Assembly: GCF_001939045.1 (NCBI RefSeq)
Contig: NZ_MKIM01000028.1
Coordinates: forward strand, 771,132 to 835,131
Length of the DNA: 64,000 bases
Reading direction: 5' to 3'
From: Rhizobium oryziradicis
GTDB taxonomy: Bacteria; Pseudomonadota; Alphaproteobacteria; Rhizobiales; Rhizobiaceae
The notes under the pieces: generated by a model
Seen by the model: the letters and a program-made list of their open reading frames with translations, nothing else
The model's database searches: none
Told to the model about the DNA's origin: nothing
Program-made: the position numbers and the translations under genes
Shown here: one piece after another, positions 17,144-24,961 of the stretch
Position numbering within the stretch: the first letter of the stretch is position 1
How the letters are laid out: each line of letters begins with the position of its first letter

Positions 17144-17842
17144 TCAGGCCGACGGTTCCATCACCCGCGCACCGTTCGGGCCTGCCACAACGGCAAGCGA
17201 GGCAAGACCGATGAACAGCCCATGCTCCACAACACCCGGAATCGCAAACAATGCTTCTGATAGCGCCACTGCATCAGGAATGCGGCCAAAAGAAGCATCC
17301 AGAATCTGATGTCCACCGTCCGTCATAAAAATTTCATCGCCCCAGCGCCGAACGGACAGCTCGCCGGACAGGCCGAGACGCGTTGCTGCCTTCTCAATGG
17401 CGATCCGGGTGGAGACGGCACCAAAGGGGTTGATCTCAATCGGCAGAGCAAACGCACCCAAGGTTTCAACCACTTTGGTTTCATCGGCAATGACAATCAT
17501 GCGCGACGATGCAGCCGCCACAATCTTCTCTCTCAACAGCGCACCGCCGCCGCCTTTTATGAGGCTCAGACGGCTGTCCAACTCATCCGCGCCATCAATG
17601 GTGAGGTCCAGCTCAGGCAATTCATCCAGCGATTTCAATGGCACACCCAGCTCGACACACAGCCGCGCTGTGCGCTCGGAGGTTGGAACGCCTTGCACCT
17701 TGAAGCCGTTTGCGACCTTTTCGGCCAGCAAACGCACGAATTCTTCGGCCGTGGAACCTGTGCCAATGCCAAGCCGCATGCCGTCTTCAACATAGGACAA
17801 GGCCACTTCGGCCGCTTTGATCTTCATCTGGCGAACGTCCAT
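17144..17842 (-). CDS. rpiA: ribose-5-phosphate isomerase A
   Basis: 232 residues. RpiA motifs are clear: GIGTGSTAEEFVR near residue 25 (phosphate loop), DLTIDGADELD (catalytic Asp region) near 80, and KGGGGALLREK near 95 with the conserved Lys and Glu. Interconverts ribose 5-phosphate and ribulose 5-phosphate in the pentose phosphate pathway. The start follows AAGGAG; an internal ATG at codon 6 is possible. Divergent from gph, followed by DUF2059 and gor. Confidence 0.95.
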   Translation of the reverse strand: MDVRQMKIKAAEVALSYVEDGMRLGIGTGSTAEEFVRLLAEKVANGFKVQGVPTSERTARLCVELGVPLKSLDELPELDLTIDGADELDSRLSLIKGGGGALLREKIVAAASSRMIVIADETKVVETLGAFALPIEINPFGAVSTRIAIEKAATRLGLSGELSVRRWGDEIFMTDGGHQILDASFGRIPDAVALSEALFAIPGVVEHGLFIGLASLAVVAGPNGARVMEPSA

Positions 17843-18091
17843 GCGCCAACCGCTCCTTTAAGAATGCGCCACCCTCATTTGAAGAAACGAGCAAGGGTGT
17901 CGCAATACTGAATTCATGCGCCCGGTTTTAAGGCCAGTCTGGCCACACCTTAATAAATTGACCAAGCTCTCGCTTGTTTACACGGCTCTCCTTGCAAACG
18001 AAAGCCCCTTTTGCGATCAGTCCCACGTTGCATTTGTGGGCGGAAATGCCTACCCATTTGCACCGTCTTCCCTGTATGAAAGAGAACGCGC

Positions 18092-18766
18092 GTGTCAAAA
18101 CCCACAATTGTCTTCGACCTTGATGGAACCCTCATCGATACCGCGACAGATCTTGTCGCAAGTCTCAATTACACCATTGCCGCTGCCGACCTCGAGCCTG
18201 TGGGCGCAGATGACCTCAACCATCTGGTCGGCCATGGTGCACGTGTCATGATTGAACGCGCCTTTGCTCTGCGCGGCAAACCTCTTGCCGAAGACGAATT
18301 ATCACCGCTTCTCGATCGTTTCATTGCGCATTATCAAGCCAATATGCCGGGCGAAAGCCAACCCTACCCCGGTCTGATCGATACTTTGGACAGGTTTGAA
18401 GCTGCCGGATACAGGCTTGCAGTCTGCACCAATAAAATGGAAGGCTTGGCCCGCCCATTGCTCGACGGCCTCGGTTTGACGCGCTATTTCTCAGCCATCA
18501 CCGGCGGCGATACATTTGCTGTGCGCAAGCCCGATGCTCAGCACCTCTTGGGCACAATCGAGAAAGCCGGTGGTGATCCGCAACGCGCCATTATGGTGGG
18601 CGATAGCCGCAACGACATTCTTGTCGCTCAAAACGCCAACATCCCGTCTATCGCCGTGCCCTTTGGCTATTCCGACGTGGCGGTGGCAACACTCAACCCC
18701 ACGATTGTCATCAACCACTTTGATGAGATGACGTTAGAACTGGTTGAAAAGCTGTTGATTCAATAG
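18092..18766 (+). CDS. gph: phosphoglycolate phosphatase (HAD family)
   Basis: 224 residues starting with GTG. HAD motifs: VFDLDGTLID (nucleophile D9, acid/base D11), CTNK (motif II Thr), VRKPDAQHL (motif III Lys) and VGDSRNDILVAQNA (motif IV acidic pair). The helical cap after residue 15 fits Gph, which removes 2-phosphoglycolate formed by DNA repair or photorespiration-like reactions. No upstream ATG is in frame nearby; AAAGAGA precedes the GTG. Convergent with cckA. Confidence 0.92.
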   Translation: MSKPTIVFDLDGTLIDTATDLVASLNYTIAAADLEPVGADDLNHLVGHGARVMIERAFALRGKPLAEDELSPLLDRFIAHYQANMPGESQPYPGLIDTLDRFEAAGYRLAVCTNKMEGLARPLLDGLGLTRYFSAITGGDTFAVRKPDAQHLLGTIEKAGGDPQRAIMVGDSRNDILVAQNANIPSIAVPFGYSDVAVATLNPTIVINHFDEMTLELVEKLLIQ

Positions 18767-18784
18767 AGCTTATGGTCTTCTGCG

Positions 18785-18808
18785 CGGAGGGCAAGCGACT
18801 GCCCTCCG
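18785..18808. terminator. hairpin between convergent gph and cckA
   Basis: CGGAGGGCA/TGCCCTCCG, a perfect 9-bp stem with a 6-base loop, lying 18 bases after gph and 8 before the cckA stop. No T-tract; possibly a two-way 3' end. Confidence 0.6.
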
Positions 18809-18816
18809 GGAAGCCT

Positions 18817-21429
18817 TTATGCGTCCAACATTTCCCGCACAGCAACGGCCAATTGCTTGAGCGAAAACGGCTTGGGCAGGAAGCCAAATTTGGCGTCGGC
18901 AGGAAGGTTACGGGCGAAGGCGTCTTCAGCGTAACCGGATACGAAGATAAATTTCAGGTCAGGATAGTTTTTCCGCAATTCCTTCAACAGCGAAGGACCA
19001 TCCATTTCCGGCATCACCACGTCAGAAACGACGATATCCACCTTGCCTTCCAGCTCTTCCATGATGTCCAGGGCTTCAACGCCCGAACATGCCTCGTGCA
19101 CCGTGTAACCACGGGTTTCCAGCATGCGCTTGCCACCTCGGCGCACCGCGTCTTCATCCTCAACCAGCAGCACCACGGCCGAATTGCCCGTGAGGTCTTC
19201 AGGCTCTTTGTCCTTCTCAGTAGGTGGCGCTTCCAGCGCTTGCTTTGCGGCCCCGGCCTTGGCCTCGGCATCAAGGGTCGAGATTGCCGGTGTTTCCATC
19301 ACATGGCGCGGCAGGAAGATGCGGAAAATCGTTCCCTCCCCAACTTCGGAGTCGAGATAGATATAACCACCGGATTGCTTGATAATGCCATAGACCATGG
19401 CAAGACCAAGCCCGGTGCCTTTGCCGACATCCTTGGTGGTAAAGAAGGGTTCGAAAATCTTGTCAATAATATCGGCCTCAATGCCGGTGCCGGTGTCCGC
19501 AACCTCAATCAGCACAAACTCTTCCGCTGGAAGACCGCGATAATTGAAGGTCGATGCTTCGGCACCCGACACATTCCGGGTGCTAATTGTGATACGCCCA
19601 CCCTGAGGCATGGCATCACGGGCGTTGACACACAGATTGATCAGCACCTGCTCGAATTGCGACAAATCCGCCTTTACCGCCCACAGATCACGGCCATAAT
19701 CCACGAACAATTTGACATTGGTGCCCGAAATCAACCGATCCACCAGCATTCTGAGATCGCCAATAACATCGGTGAGGTTTAGTATGCTTGGCCGCATGGT
19801 CTGCTTGCGCGAAAAGGCCAAAAGCTGGCGCACGAGGACAGCGGCGCGATTGGCATTGCGCTTGATTTCCATCAGGTCGGCAAAGCTCGAATCTGACGGG
19901 CGCGCTTGCAAAAGCAAATGATCGGATGACAGCAAAATCGCGGTCAGCACATTGTTAAAATCGTGGGCGATGCCACCCGCCAAGGTTCCAACCGCGTTCA
20001 TCTTCTGCGTCTGGGCCATCTGGGTTTCCAGCGCCTTTTGGTCGGTCACATCGACCGCATAGACAATCGCCGCCTCTTCCGGCGCTTCATCGCTCTGGTC
20101 AATCACCGCGTTGACGTAAAAGCGGAAGTGGCGAGCATCATCGAGCGGATGGCGCGAATCGATTGGCGCAATATCGACCTGCCTGTCGCGCGCATCAGAG
20201 AGGGCGTCTTCAAAGCGGGCACGCTCGTTTTCATGCAACACCGCTTCCAGCTTCACCTTGCGATCAATGTCGTCGCGCGAGACAACGCTTGAGAAAAACT
20301 TCAAGAACGGCGCATTGGTGCGCAAAATCCGCCCTTGCCCATCCACAGAGGCAATCGCCATCGGCGTGTTATTGAAAAACCGGGTAAAGCGCATGGATGC
20401 CGACGAATCGGATCGATCACCCGTGCTCGCCTCCTGACGCGCCAACACGATTGTGCGGCTTTCGCCCGGAGCGCCGTCACGCGCAGATCGCACCCTGTGC
20501 ACAAGGCGGGCCGGAAAGCTGCGGCCATCGGCGCGACGCAAATCCAGCTCCAGCGTGGCTGTTTTTGACAGGCCTGGCTCCGCCTGGACGGATTGAATCA
20601 GCGCCATGCCCTCCCCGGCCACCAGATCCTTCAGATAGATAGAGCCCGGCGAAAACTGCGTCAGATCAATGCCCAGCCATTCAGACAATGTGGCATTCAG
20701 ATAGAAAACCTCACCTTTTCGGCCTGCAGAGAAAAATCCGGCAGGTGCGTGATCAAGGTAATCGATGGCATTTTGCAATTCCTTGAAAAAACGTTCCTGC
20801 TCATCGCGCTCGGTGGTAATGTCCGCGATCTGCCAGATTTGCAGGTCGTTGCGGCTGCCATGGCCCAGCAGGCGGCGGGCGCGCAGCCGATACCAATGCG
20901 CACCCGATCCATTTTCCGAAAGCGGACCCAATGGCTTGAGCAGACGAAACTCTTCATAACCGTCGCGCCCGTCGCGCAAGCCATTGATCAGGCGATACAA
21001 GGCCTCGCCAGCCTCACGGTGGCGCGACAACAGCGCTTCGAGGGTTTGCACCTCGGTTGCCCGCCGCACACCCGTCATGCGGCCATAGGCGGCATTGGCA
21101 TAGATAATATGGCCCCGTTGATCGGTGATCAGCGTGCCTTCGCTTTGATTGTCGAGAAACGCACGACCAAGCCCATCGGACGGGGTTTGCGGCATCACCT
21201 CAATGAAACCGATGAAGGCGGACACCAGAAAAAAGATGCCGACAATGGCCAGAACACCGAGAACGCCCAGCACGATTTGATTGTCGAGCGCGTGTCTGAA
21301 CACCACAAAGGCACCGGCTGCGGCCAGCAACACAATGGCAAGGATAACAATGCGCAGCGCCGCCCCACTGTTGGGTCTGCGATCAACCAGCGGCCCCACG
21401 CTATGCTCCGTCTGCGGCTGGTTTGTCAT
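18817..21429 (-). CDS. cckA: hybrid histidine kinase CckA, cell-cycle regulator
   Basis: 870 residues. Two membrane helices (about 25-45 and 53-77), then PAS-like domains near 90-205, 215-335 and 350-465, a HisKA domain with phospho-accepting H489 in LAGGIAHDFNNVLTAIL, an HATPase domain (NARDAMPQGG, DTGTGIE, GKGTGLGLAMVYGI) and a C-terminal receiver with D803 in VVSDVVMPEMDG. This order is that of CckA, which through ChpT controls phosphorylation of CtrA and CpdR and is essential in many alphaproteobacteria. Start follows GAGGAAAGA. Neighbouring dksA and a FliO-like gene match the rhizobial arrangement. Confidence 0.94.
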   Translation of the reverse strand: MTNQPQTEHSVGPLVDRRPNSGAALRIVILAIVLLAAAGAFVVFRHALDNQIVLGVLGVLAIVGIFFLVSAFIGFIEVMPQTPSDGLGRAFLDNQSEGTLITDQRGHIIYANAAYGRMTGVRRATEVQTLEALLSRHREAGEALYRLINGLRDGRDGYEEFRLLKPLGPLSENGSGAHWYRLRARRLLGHGSRNDLQIWQIADITTERDEQERFFKELQNAIDYLDHAPAGFFSAGRKGEVFYLNATLSEWLGIDLTQFSPGSIYLKDLVAGEGMALIQSVQAEPGLSKTATLELDLRRADGRSFPARLVHRVRSARDGAPGESRTIVLARQEASTGDRSDSSASMRFTRFFNNTPMAIASVDGQGRILRTNAPFLKFFSSVVSRDDIDRKVKLEAVLHENERARFEDALSDARDRQVDIAPIDSRHPLDDARHFRFYVNAVIDQSDEAPEEAAIVYAVDVTDQKALETQMAQTQKMNAVGTLAGGIAHDFNNVLTAILLSSDHLLLQARPSDSSFADLMEIKRNANRAAVLVRQLLAFSRKQTMRPSILNLTDVIGDLRMLVDRLISGTNVKLFVDYGRDLWAVKADLSQFEQVLINLCVNARDAMPQGGRITISTRNVSGAEASTFNYRGLPAEEFVLIEVADTGTGIEADIIDKIFEPFFTTKDVGKGTGLGLAMVYGIIKQSGGYIYLDSEVGEGTIFRIFLPRHVMETPAISTLDAEAKAGAAKQALEAPPTEKDKEPEDLTGNSAVVLLVEDEDAVRRGGKRMLETRGYTVHEACSGVEALDIMEELEGKVDIVVSDVVMPEMDGPSLLKELRKNYPDLKFIFVSGYAEDAFARNLPADAKFGFLPKPFSLKQLAVAVREMLDA

Positions 21430-21841
21430 TCTTTCCTCGTTCTGAAAGGCATTTCGCCCTTTGATAGCGTGTCTTGCAGCAAATTTCCTTAAATCCGAAT
21501 CGATTTAAGATGAACCCGATGCAGCAGATATAGAGTGCTACAGTAAACTTTTGTGCGCCATAGAGAACGAATGGTGCTCTAGGCCTCCTGTCGCGGCAGC
21601 AATAGACAGAATCGCTGTGTATATGAACTCTAACAATTTGTAAGGTGCGCAAAAAGCACAACTGGCTTGTGATTTTCCATCATTCACAGGCAATCTCACA
21701 CGGTTGCCGCAATGTTATGGAAGAAACCGCGCGGACTTCATCCTTATCACCAGAAATAGACAAACATCACGCGTTGGCTTCTTGCCTCCGTTGCGGAAAC
21801 AACGTTGAAGTAGCCTTGAGATTCAGACGGAGACTGTGACC
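21430..21841. other. intergenic between cckA and the FliO-like gene
   Basis: 412 bases of divergent promoter region. The cckA-proximal part holds a palindromic repeat (21488-21592). Nothing else was recognised beyond AT-rich stretches; CtrA-like sites were looked for here without a good match. Confidence 0.5.
21488..21592. repeat. intergenic repeat family 2, copy 1
   Basis: Two hairpins: TTAAATC/GATTTAA and GCGCCAT/ATGGTGC, joined by a segment with GATGCAGCAGAT. The same order of elements recurs at 42638-42735. Confidence 0.6.
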
Positions 21842-23062
21842 ATGATAGACGAAATCCTCAACGCCTATGGAGCACGCTTTGTCATAGCAATCGGCGGGGT
21901 GTTTTTGGCGCTTGTTGTGCTGGTTGCCGTATTGTGGATTATTCGAAACAAAGCACCTTCCCCTTTTGTGCGCGGTGGACGCAGCCGCCAACCTCGCTTG
22001 CAGGTGCTGGACGCCGCAGCCGTGGACGCGCGGCGTCGCCTCGTGCTCGTCCGTCGCGACAATATTGAGCATCTGATTTTGATTGGCGGGCCAAGCGATA
22101 TCGTGATTGAAAGCGGGATTGGCGAACCAAAGGCTTACCTTGCAGGCGAACTGGCAGCAAATGCCGCGCTGACTGAACAGCAGGCGTCAGAGACGCGAAT
22201 TGCGCAGCAAGAGCAGGCCGCTCTGCATATGCCCGAAAGAGCTTTGCCACGAGAAGAGCCAGCACCGCGCCCAGAGCGTGCACAGCCAAAAGAACCACGC
22301 CCGCAACAGCCGCGAGAGGTGCACCAAAAAGCCGAACCGGTCGAGCTGGTCATGCCTTCCGCGCCGCCGACGGTGGAAAGACCAAAGAGACCGGAGCCGC
22401 CTGTCAGCAAACCTGCCCGTACGCCAGAAATAACTCCTGAGATGGCGAGGCCGCGGATGCGTCCGCCTGCCCCGGTGGCTGCCCCTGTGGCAGAAGTTGC
22501 GCCCGCGCCGCGCGCACCTGCTGCGCCGGAGCCACCAACGGCACCTTCTAAAATTGAGCCATCAGCACCTATGCCCGCCAAACCGCCGGAGCCCGCAAAG
22601 GAAGAGGTTCCGAATGTGGAATTGGCACCCGAGAGCGCCCAAACGCCTCCAAAGGTTCGCGCTGAAGATGCTGCTCTTGTGCTTGATACGGCACGCGCGC
22701 GGCTTGCTGCGCAAAAGGTCGAAGCGCCCAAAGTCGAGCCCTTTGCTGCGGACCGGTTTAAGCCGCCGGTCGAGGATTTTGATATTCCAACACCGAGTGA
22801 GCCCGCCCCGCGCGTCGATCCCGACATGGAAAGCATCAAAAGCGAGTTTGAGAAAATTCTGGATGCTGACGTGCTCCCAGAGCCTCCGCAGCGCCCGCGC
22901 CCGACAGTTGAGCCACCTGTTACCCATGCCATCCCGGTGATCAACAGCCCTCAAATGGTGCCCAGCGTTGACGCCAACCGGCCAGCGCATGGCAAAGAAG
23001 GTAATTTGCAAGACGAAATCGCCCGTATATTTGGCGAAATGGGCGAGCCGCGCAAAAACTGA
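21842..23062 (+). CDS. FliO-like membrane protein with long proline-rich tail
   Basis: 406 residues. One N-terminal membrane helix (FVIAIGGVFLALVVLVAVLW), then a short cytoplasmic beta domain (RLQVLDAAAVDARRRLVLVRRDNIEHLILIGG in parts, residues 50-95) like the FliO domain of flagellar export, followed by about 280 residues rich in Pro, Ala and Glu with no clear fold, ending in EIARIFGEMGE. No flagellar gene is near, so it may act outside the flagellum. The ATG at 21842 with upstream CGGAGA is preferred to a GTG two codons earlier. Family call rests on pattern only. Confidence 0.7.
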   Translation: MIDEILNAYGARFVIAIGGVFLALVVLVAVLWIIRNKAPSPFVRGGRSRQPRLQVLDAAAVDARRRLVLVRRDNIEHLILIGGPSDIVIESGIGEPKAYLAGELAANAALTEQQASETRIAQQEQAALHMPERALPREEPAPRPERAQPKEPRPQQPREVHQKAEPVELVMPSAPPTVERPKRPEPPVSKPARTPEITPEMARPRMRPPAPVAAPVAEVAPAPRAPAAPEPPTAPSKIEPSAPMPAKPPEPAKEEVPNVELAPESAQTPPKVRAEDAALVLDTARARLAAQKVEAPKVEPFAADRFKPPVEDFDIPTPSEPAPRVDPDMESIKSEFEKILDADVLPEPPQRPRPTVEPPVTHAIPVINSPQMVPSVDANRPAHGKEGNLQDEIARIFGEMGEPRKN

Positions 23063-23129
23063 TCGCGAGTTTTATGCTCGTGTCCAGATCTTCAGCGAAC
23101 AGAAATGGCGGGCAAAAGCCCGCCACTCA

Positions 23130-23180
23130 AACATGTCGCGCTTCATAGTTGATAACATACATCCGGTAAAATAAGAGCTT
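23130..23180. repeat. intergenic repeat family 3, copy 2
   Basis: CATGTCGCG, then TGATAAC-A-TACAT-CCGG and AATAAGAG. Aligns with the copy at 16260 but lacks its inner hairpin arm. Confidence 0.45.
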
Positions 23181-23432
23181 GAGCGTGTTGATACCCCCTT
23201 TGCTCGGTGGCTCCTGATCCTCGGGCCTGTCCCACAGCTGTCGGGTTTCAATTTCTGGACATGGCGCTCGGTATTGATTCTATTTGTGTTCAAGCGTTTG
23301 GCGACGATTTGGACACGAAACAGGACAACGGCGGGCAAATACGCCAACACACCGCTGCCGCTCACCATGAGGTAAGCTCAAAAGAGCACGCAGTAATCCT
23401 TTAGAGAAGAACTATGCAAACCTGCAGAATGG

Positions 23433-23459
23433 CCGGGAGCTCTAACCCGGATTTTTTCA
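23433..23459 (+). terminator. orphan terminator-like hairpin
   Basis: CCGGG/CCCGG stem with an 8-base loop followed by ATTTTTTC. The nearest gene on this strand ends 370 bases upstream, so either that transcript is long or an unannotated RNA ends here. Confidence 0.5.
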
Positions 23460-23621
23460 TTGTGCGTAAGCCGTCTGCGCTTCGTAAGCGAATTACTGAA
23501 ACACAGATATCGCTGGCGGGTTGAAAAGCCCCTGCACTTTGGCAAATTTATCGCCAAAAATAACAACAAGACAAAGCCCGTCCGGCAGATCAGGCTTCAA
23601 GACAGCATAAATCATTGCAGC

Positions 23622-23642
23622 GCAGCGGGTACAACCCGCTGC
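23622..23642 (-). terminator. hairpin downstream of dksA
   Basis: GCAGCGGGT, loop ACA, ACCCGCTGC: perfect 9-bp stem 22 bases after the dksA stop, without a T-tract. Confidence 0.5.
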
Positions 23643-23664
23643 AAGCACCACAATAAATCTATAT

Positions 23665-24084
23665 TCACTCGTCGCGGTAGACTTTTTCGCGACGCTCGTG
23701 CCGTTCTTGCGCCTCAATCGAGAGGGTTGCAATAGGCCGGGCGTCAAGACGCTTCAAGCTGATAGGCTCGCCGGTTTCTTCACAGTAACCATAGGTGCCT
23801 TCATCGATACGCTGCATCGCTGCGTCGATCTTGGCGATCAACTTGCGTTGCCTGTCACGCGCACGAAGCTCAATCGCCCGATCGGTCTCGGACGAAGCGC
23901 GGTCTGCAAGGTCTGGGTGATTTGCACTTTCCTCAGCAAGGTGGCCAAGGGTTTCTTTTGCTTCTCTCAGAATGTCATTTTTCCAGGCAAGTAGTTTTGC
24001 ACGAAAATATGCACGCTGGTTAGCATTCATAAACTCATCGTCATCCGAGAGCACTGGCTCAATAAGATCGATCTTCTCACTCAA
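23665..24084 (-). CDS. dksA: RNA polymerase-binding transcription factor DksA
   Basis: 139 residues beginning with TTG. The coiled coil lies in the middle (HPDLADRASSETDRAIELRARDRQRKL in parts), with the acidic tip expected between its arms, and the TraR/DksA globular part follows (GTYGYCEETGEPISLKRLDARP). Only one zinc-finger cysteine remains; the other three positions are Thr/non-Cys, a known non-canonical form in alphaproteobacteria. DksA works with ppGpp to tune transcription. The TTG at 24084 sits 8 bases after AGGAG, and no in-frame ATG is better placed; longer extensions show no family match. Faces the SixA gene divergently. Confidence 0.92.
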   Translation of the reverse strand: MSEKIDLIEPVLSDDDEFMNANQRAYFRAKLLAWKNDILREAKETLGHLAEESANHPDLADRASSETDRAIELRARDRQRKLIAKIDAAMQRIDEGTYGYCEETGEPISLKRLDARPIATLSIEAQERHERREKVYRDE

Positions 24085-24251
24085 CGCGATTCTCCTGAAG
24101 AACATCTCTTGGCGGACGTATAGCCTTGAAAATTGTCTCATTCAAGCCTTACTCTTGCCTTTGTGTGATTTTTAAATTTGTCACAAAAATCGTCTAAAGG
24201 ACTATATTTTCATCATTTTAAAGTGAACTCCAAGAGGAGAGCATGGGGACT

Positions 24252-24282
24252 TGACAGCATTTTCCCGATCGCACTGATCGGG
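24252..24282 (+). promoter_or_regulatory. candidate promoter and operator before sixA-like gene
   Basis: A consensus -35 hexamer TTGACA at 24252-24257 is followed by a perfect inverted repeat CCCGATC-GCACT-GATCGGG at 24264-24282, which covers the spacer and the expected -10 place. The -10 itself is poor, so a regulator binding site or leader hairpin are both possible. Confidence 0.4.
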
Positions 24283-24364
24283 ATTCAACCCTTTGCGCAT
24301 ATAGCAGTTGACGCCGTACAAGCCCTCGGGATAGGCATAAACAGCTTCAACGGAAACCTCTCGC

Positions 24365-24877
24365 ATGATCGTTGTTTCTTCGTCTCTGTCGCGTATTTAC
24401 CTTTTGCGCCACGCCGAATCCGGGTGGCCAGAAAATGGGCAGAAGGACTTTGACCGCTCCTTGAGCGATGCAGGATATGCACAGGCAGAAGTGGTTATGG
24501 ACCAGGCCGCAGACCGAAATTATCGGCCCGATCTGGTTTTATGCTCAACCGCCGTGCGCTGTCGCCAAACCGCAGAAGCCGTGCGCCGCACACTTTGCGC
24601 AGAAGACATCCCGCTGCGCTATATTGATCAGCTCTACAACGGCGCTCTGAAGGTCTATCTGGAAATCCTGTCAGCAACAGACACGGCCAGCTCCGTGATG
24701 CTGATTGGCCATAACCCGACGATCAGCGAAACGCTGGAAACGCTGGTGGGTGCTGATCAGGTGGCAGCCGTGATTGCTCAGGGTTATCCGCCTTGCGGCC
24801 TTGCCGTACTGGAGCGCAATATTGATGCCTCGACCACAAAACCAGATTGGCGCGTGATTGATTTTCTTCAGGCCTAA
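24365..24877 (+). CDS. sixA: histidine phosphatase family protein, SixA-like
   Basis: 170 residues. The phosphatase signature LLRHAESGW (H16 as phosphoacceptor) and second His in LIGHNPTISE define the branch that includes SixA, which dephosphorylates His of phosphorelay proteins; small size and lack of extra domains agree. Whether the target here is an Hpt domain, such as the orphan Hpt near 32 kb, is open. Start ATG at 24365 with a weak GGAAA upstream. ycjX follows 84 bases later. Confidence 0.82.
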   Translation: MIVVSSSLSRIYLLRHAESGWPENGQKDFDRSLSDAGYAQAEVVMDQAADRNYRPDLVLCSTAVRCRQTAEAVRRTLCAEDIPLRYIDQLYNGALKVYLEILSATDTASSVMLIGHNPTISETLETLVGADQVAAVIAQGYPPCGLAVLERNIDASTTKPDWRVIDFLQA

Positions 24878-24961
24878 ATGTTTAGTCCCGGTTTATAGGC
24901 TCTCTTCAATCCGCTCTCTGCAAACCCTATATGAGATGGAGAAGAAGAGGATACACTGAAC

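Larger units (their letters stand above)
23063..23664. other. 602-base gap with repeat and terminator-like hairpins
   Basis: No convincing gene. It holds a family 3 repeat copy (23130), an orphan rightward terminator-like hairpin (23433-23459) that no gene reads into, a 36-codon ORF at 23414-23524 of unknown reality, and a strong hairpin near the dksA end. Confidence 0.5.

Noticed and set aside
18772..19782. 336-codon + strand frame opposite the cckA receiver and kinase domains
   Set aside because: Antisense shadow; cckA motifs are intact on the other strand.
23414..23524. 36-codon ORF
   Set aside because: Not listed as a gene: no family resemblance and it runs through a terminator-like hairpin; kept only as part of a finding.
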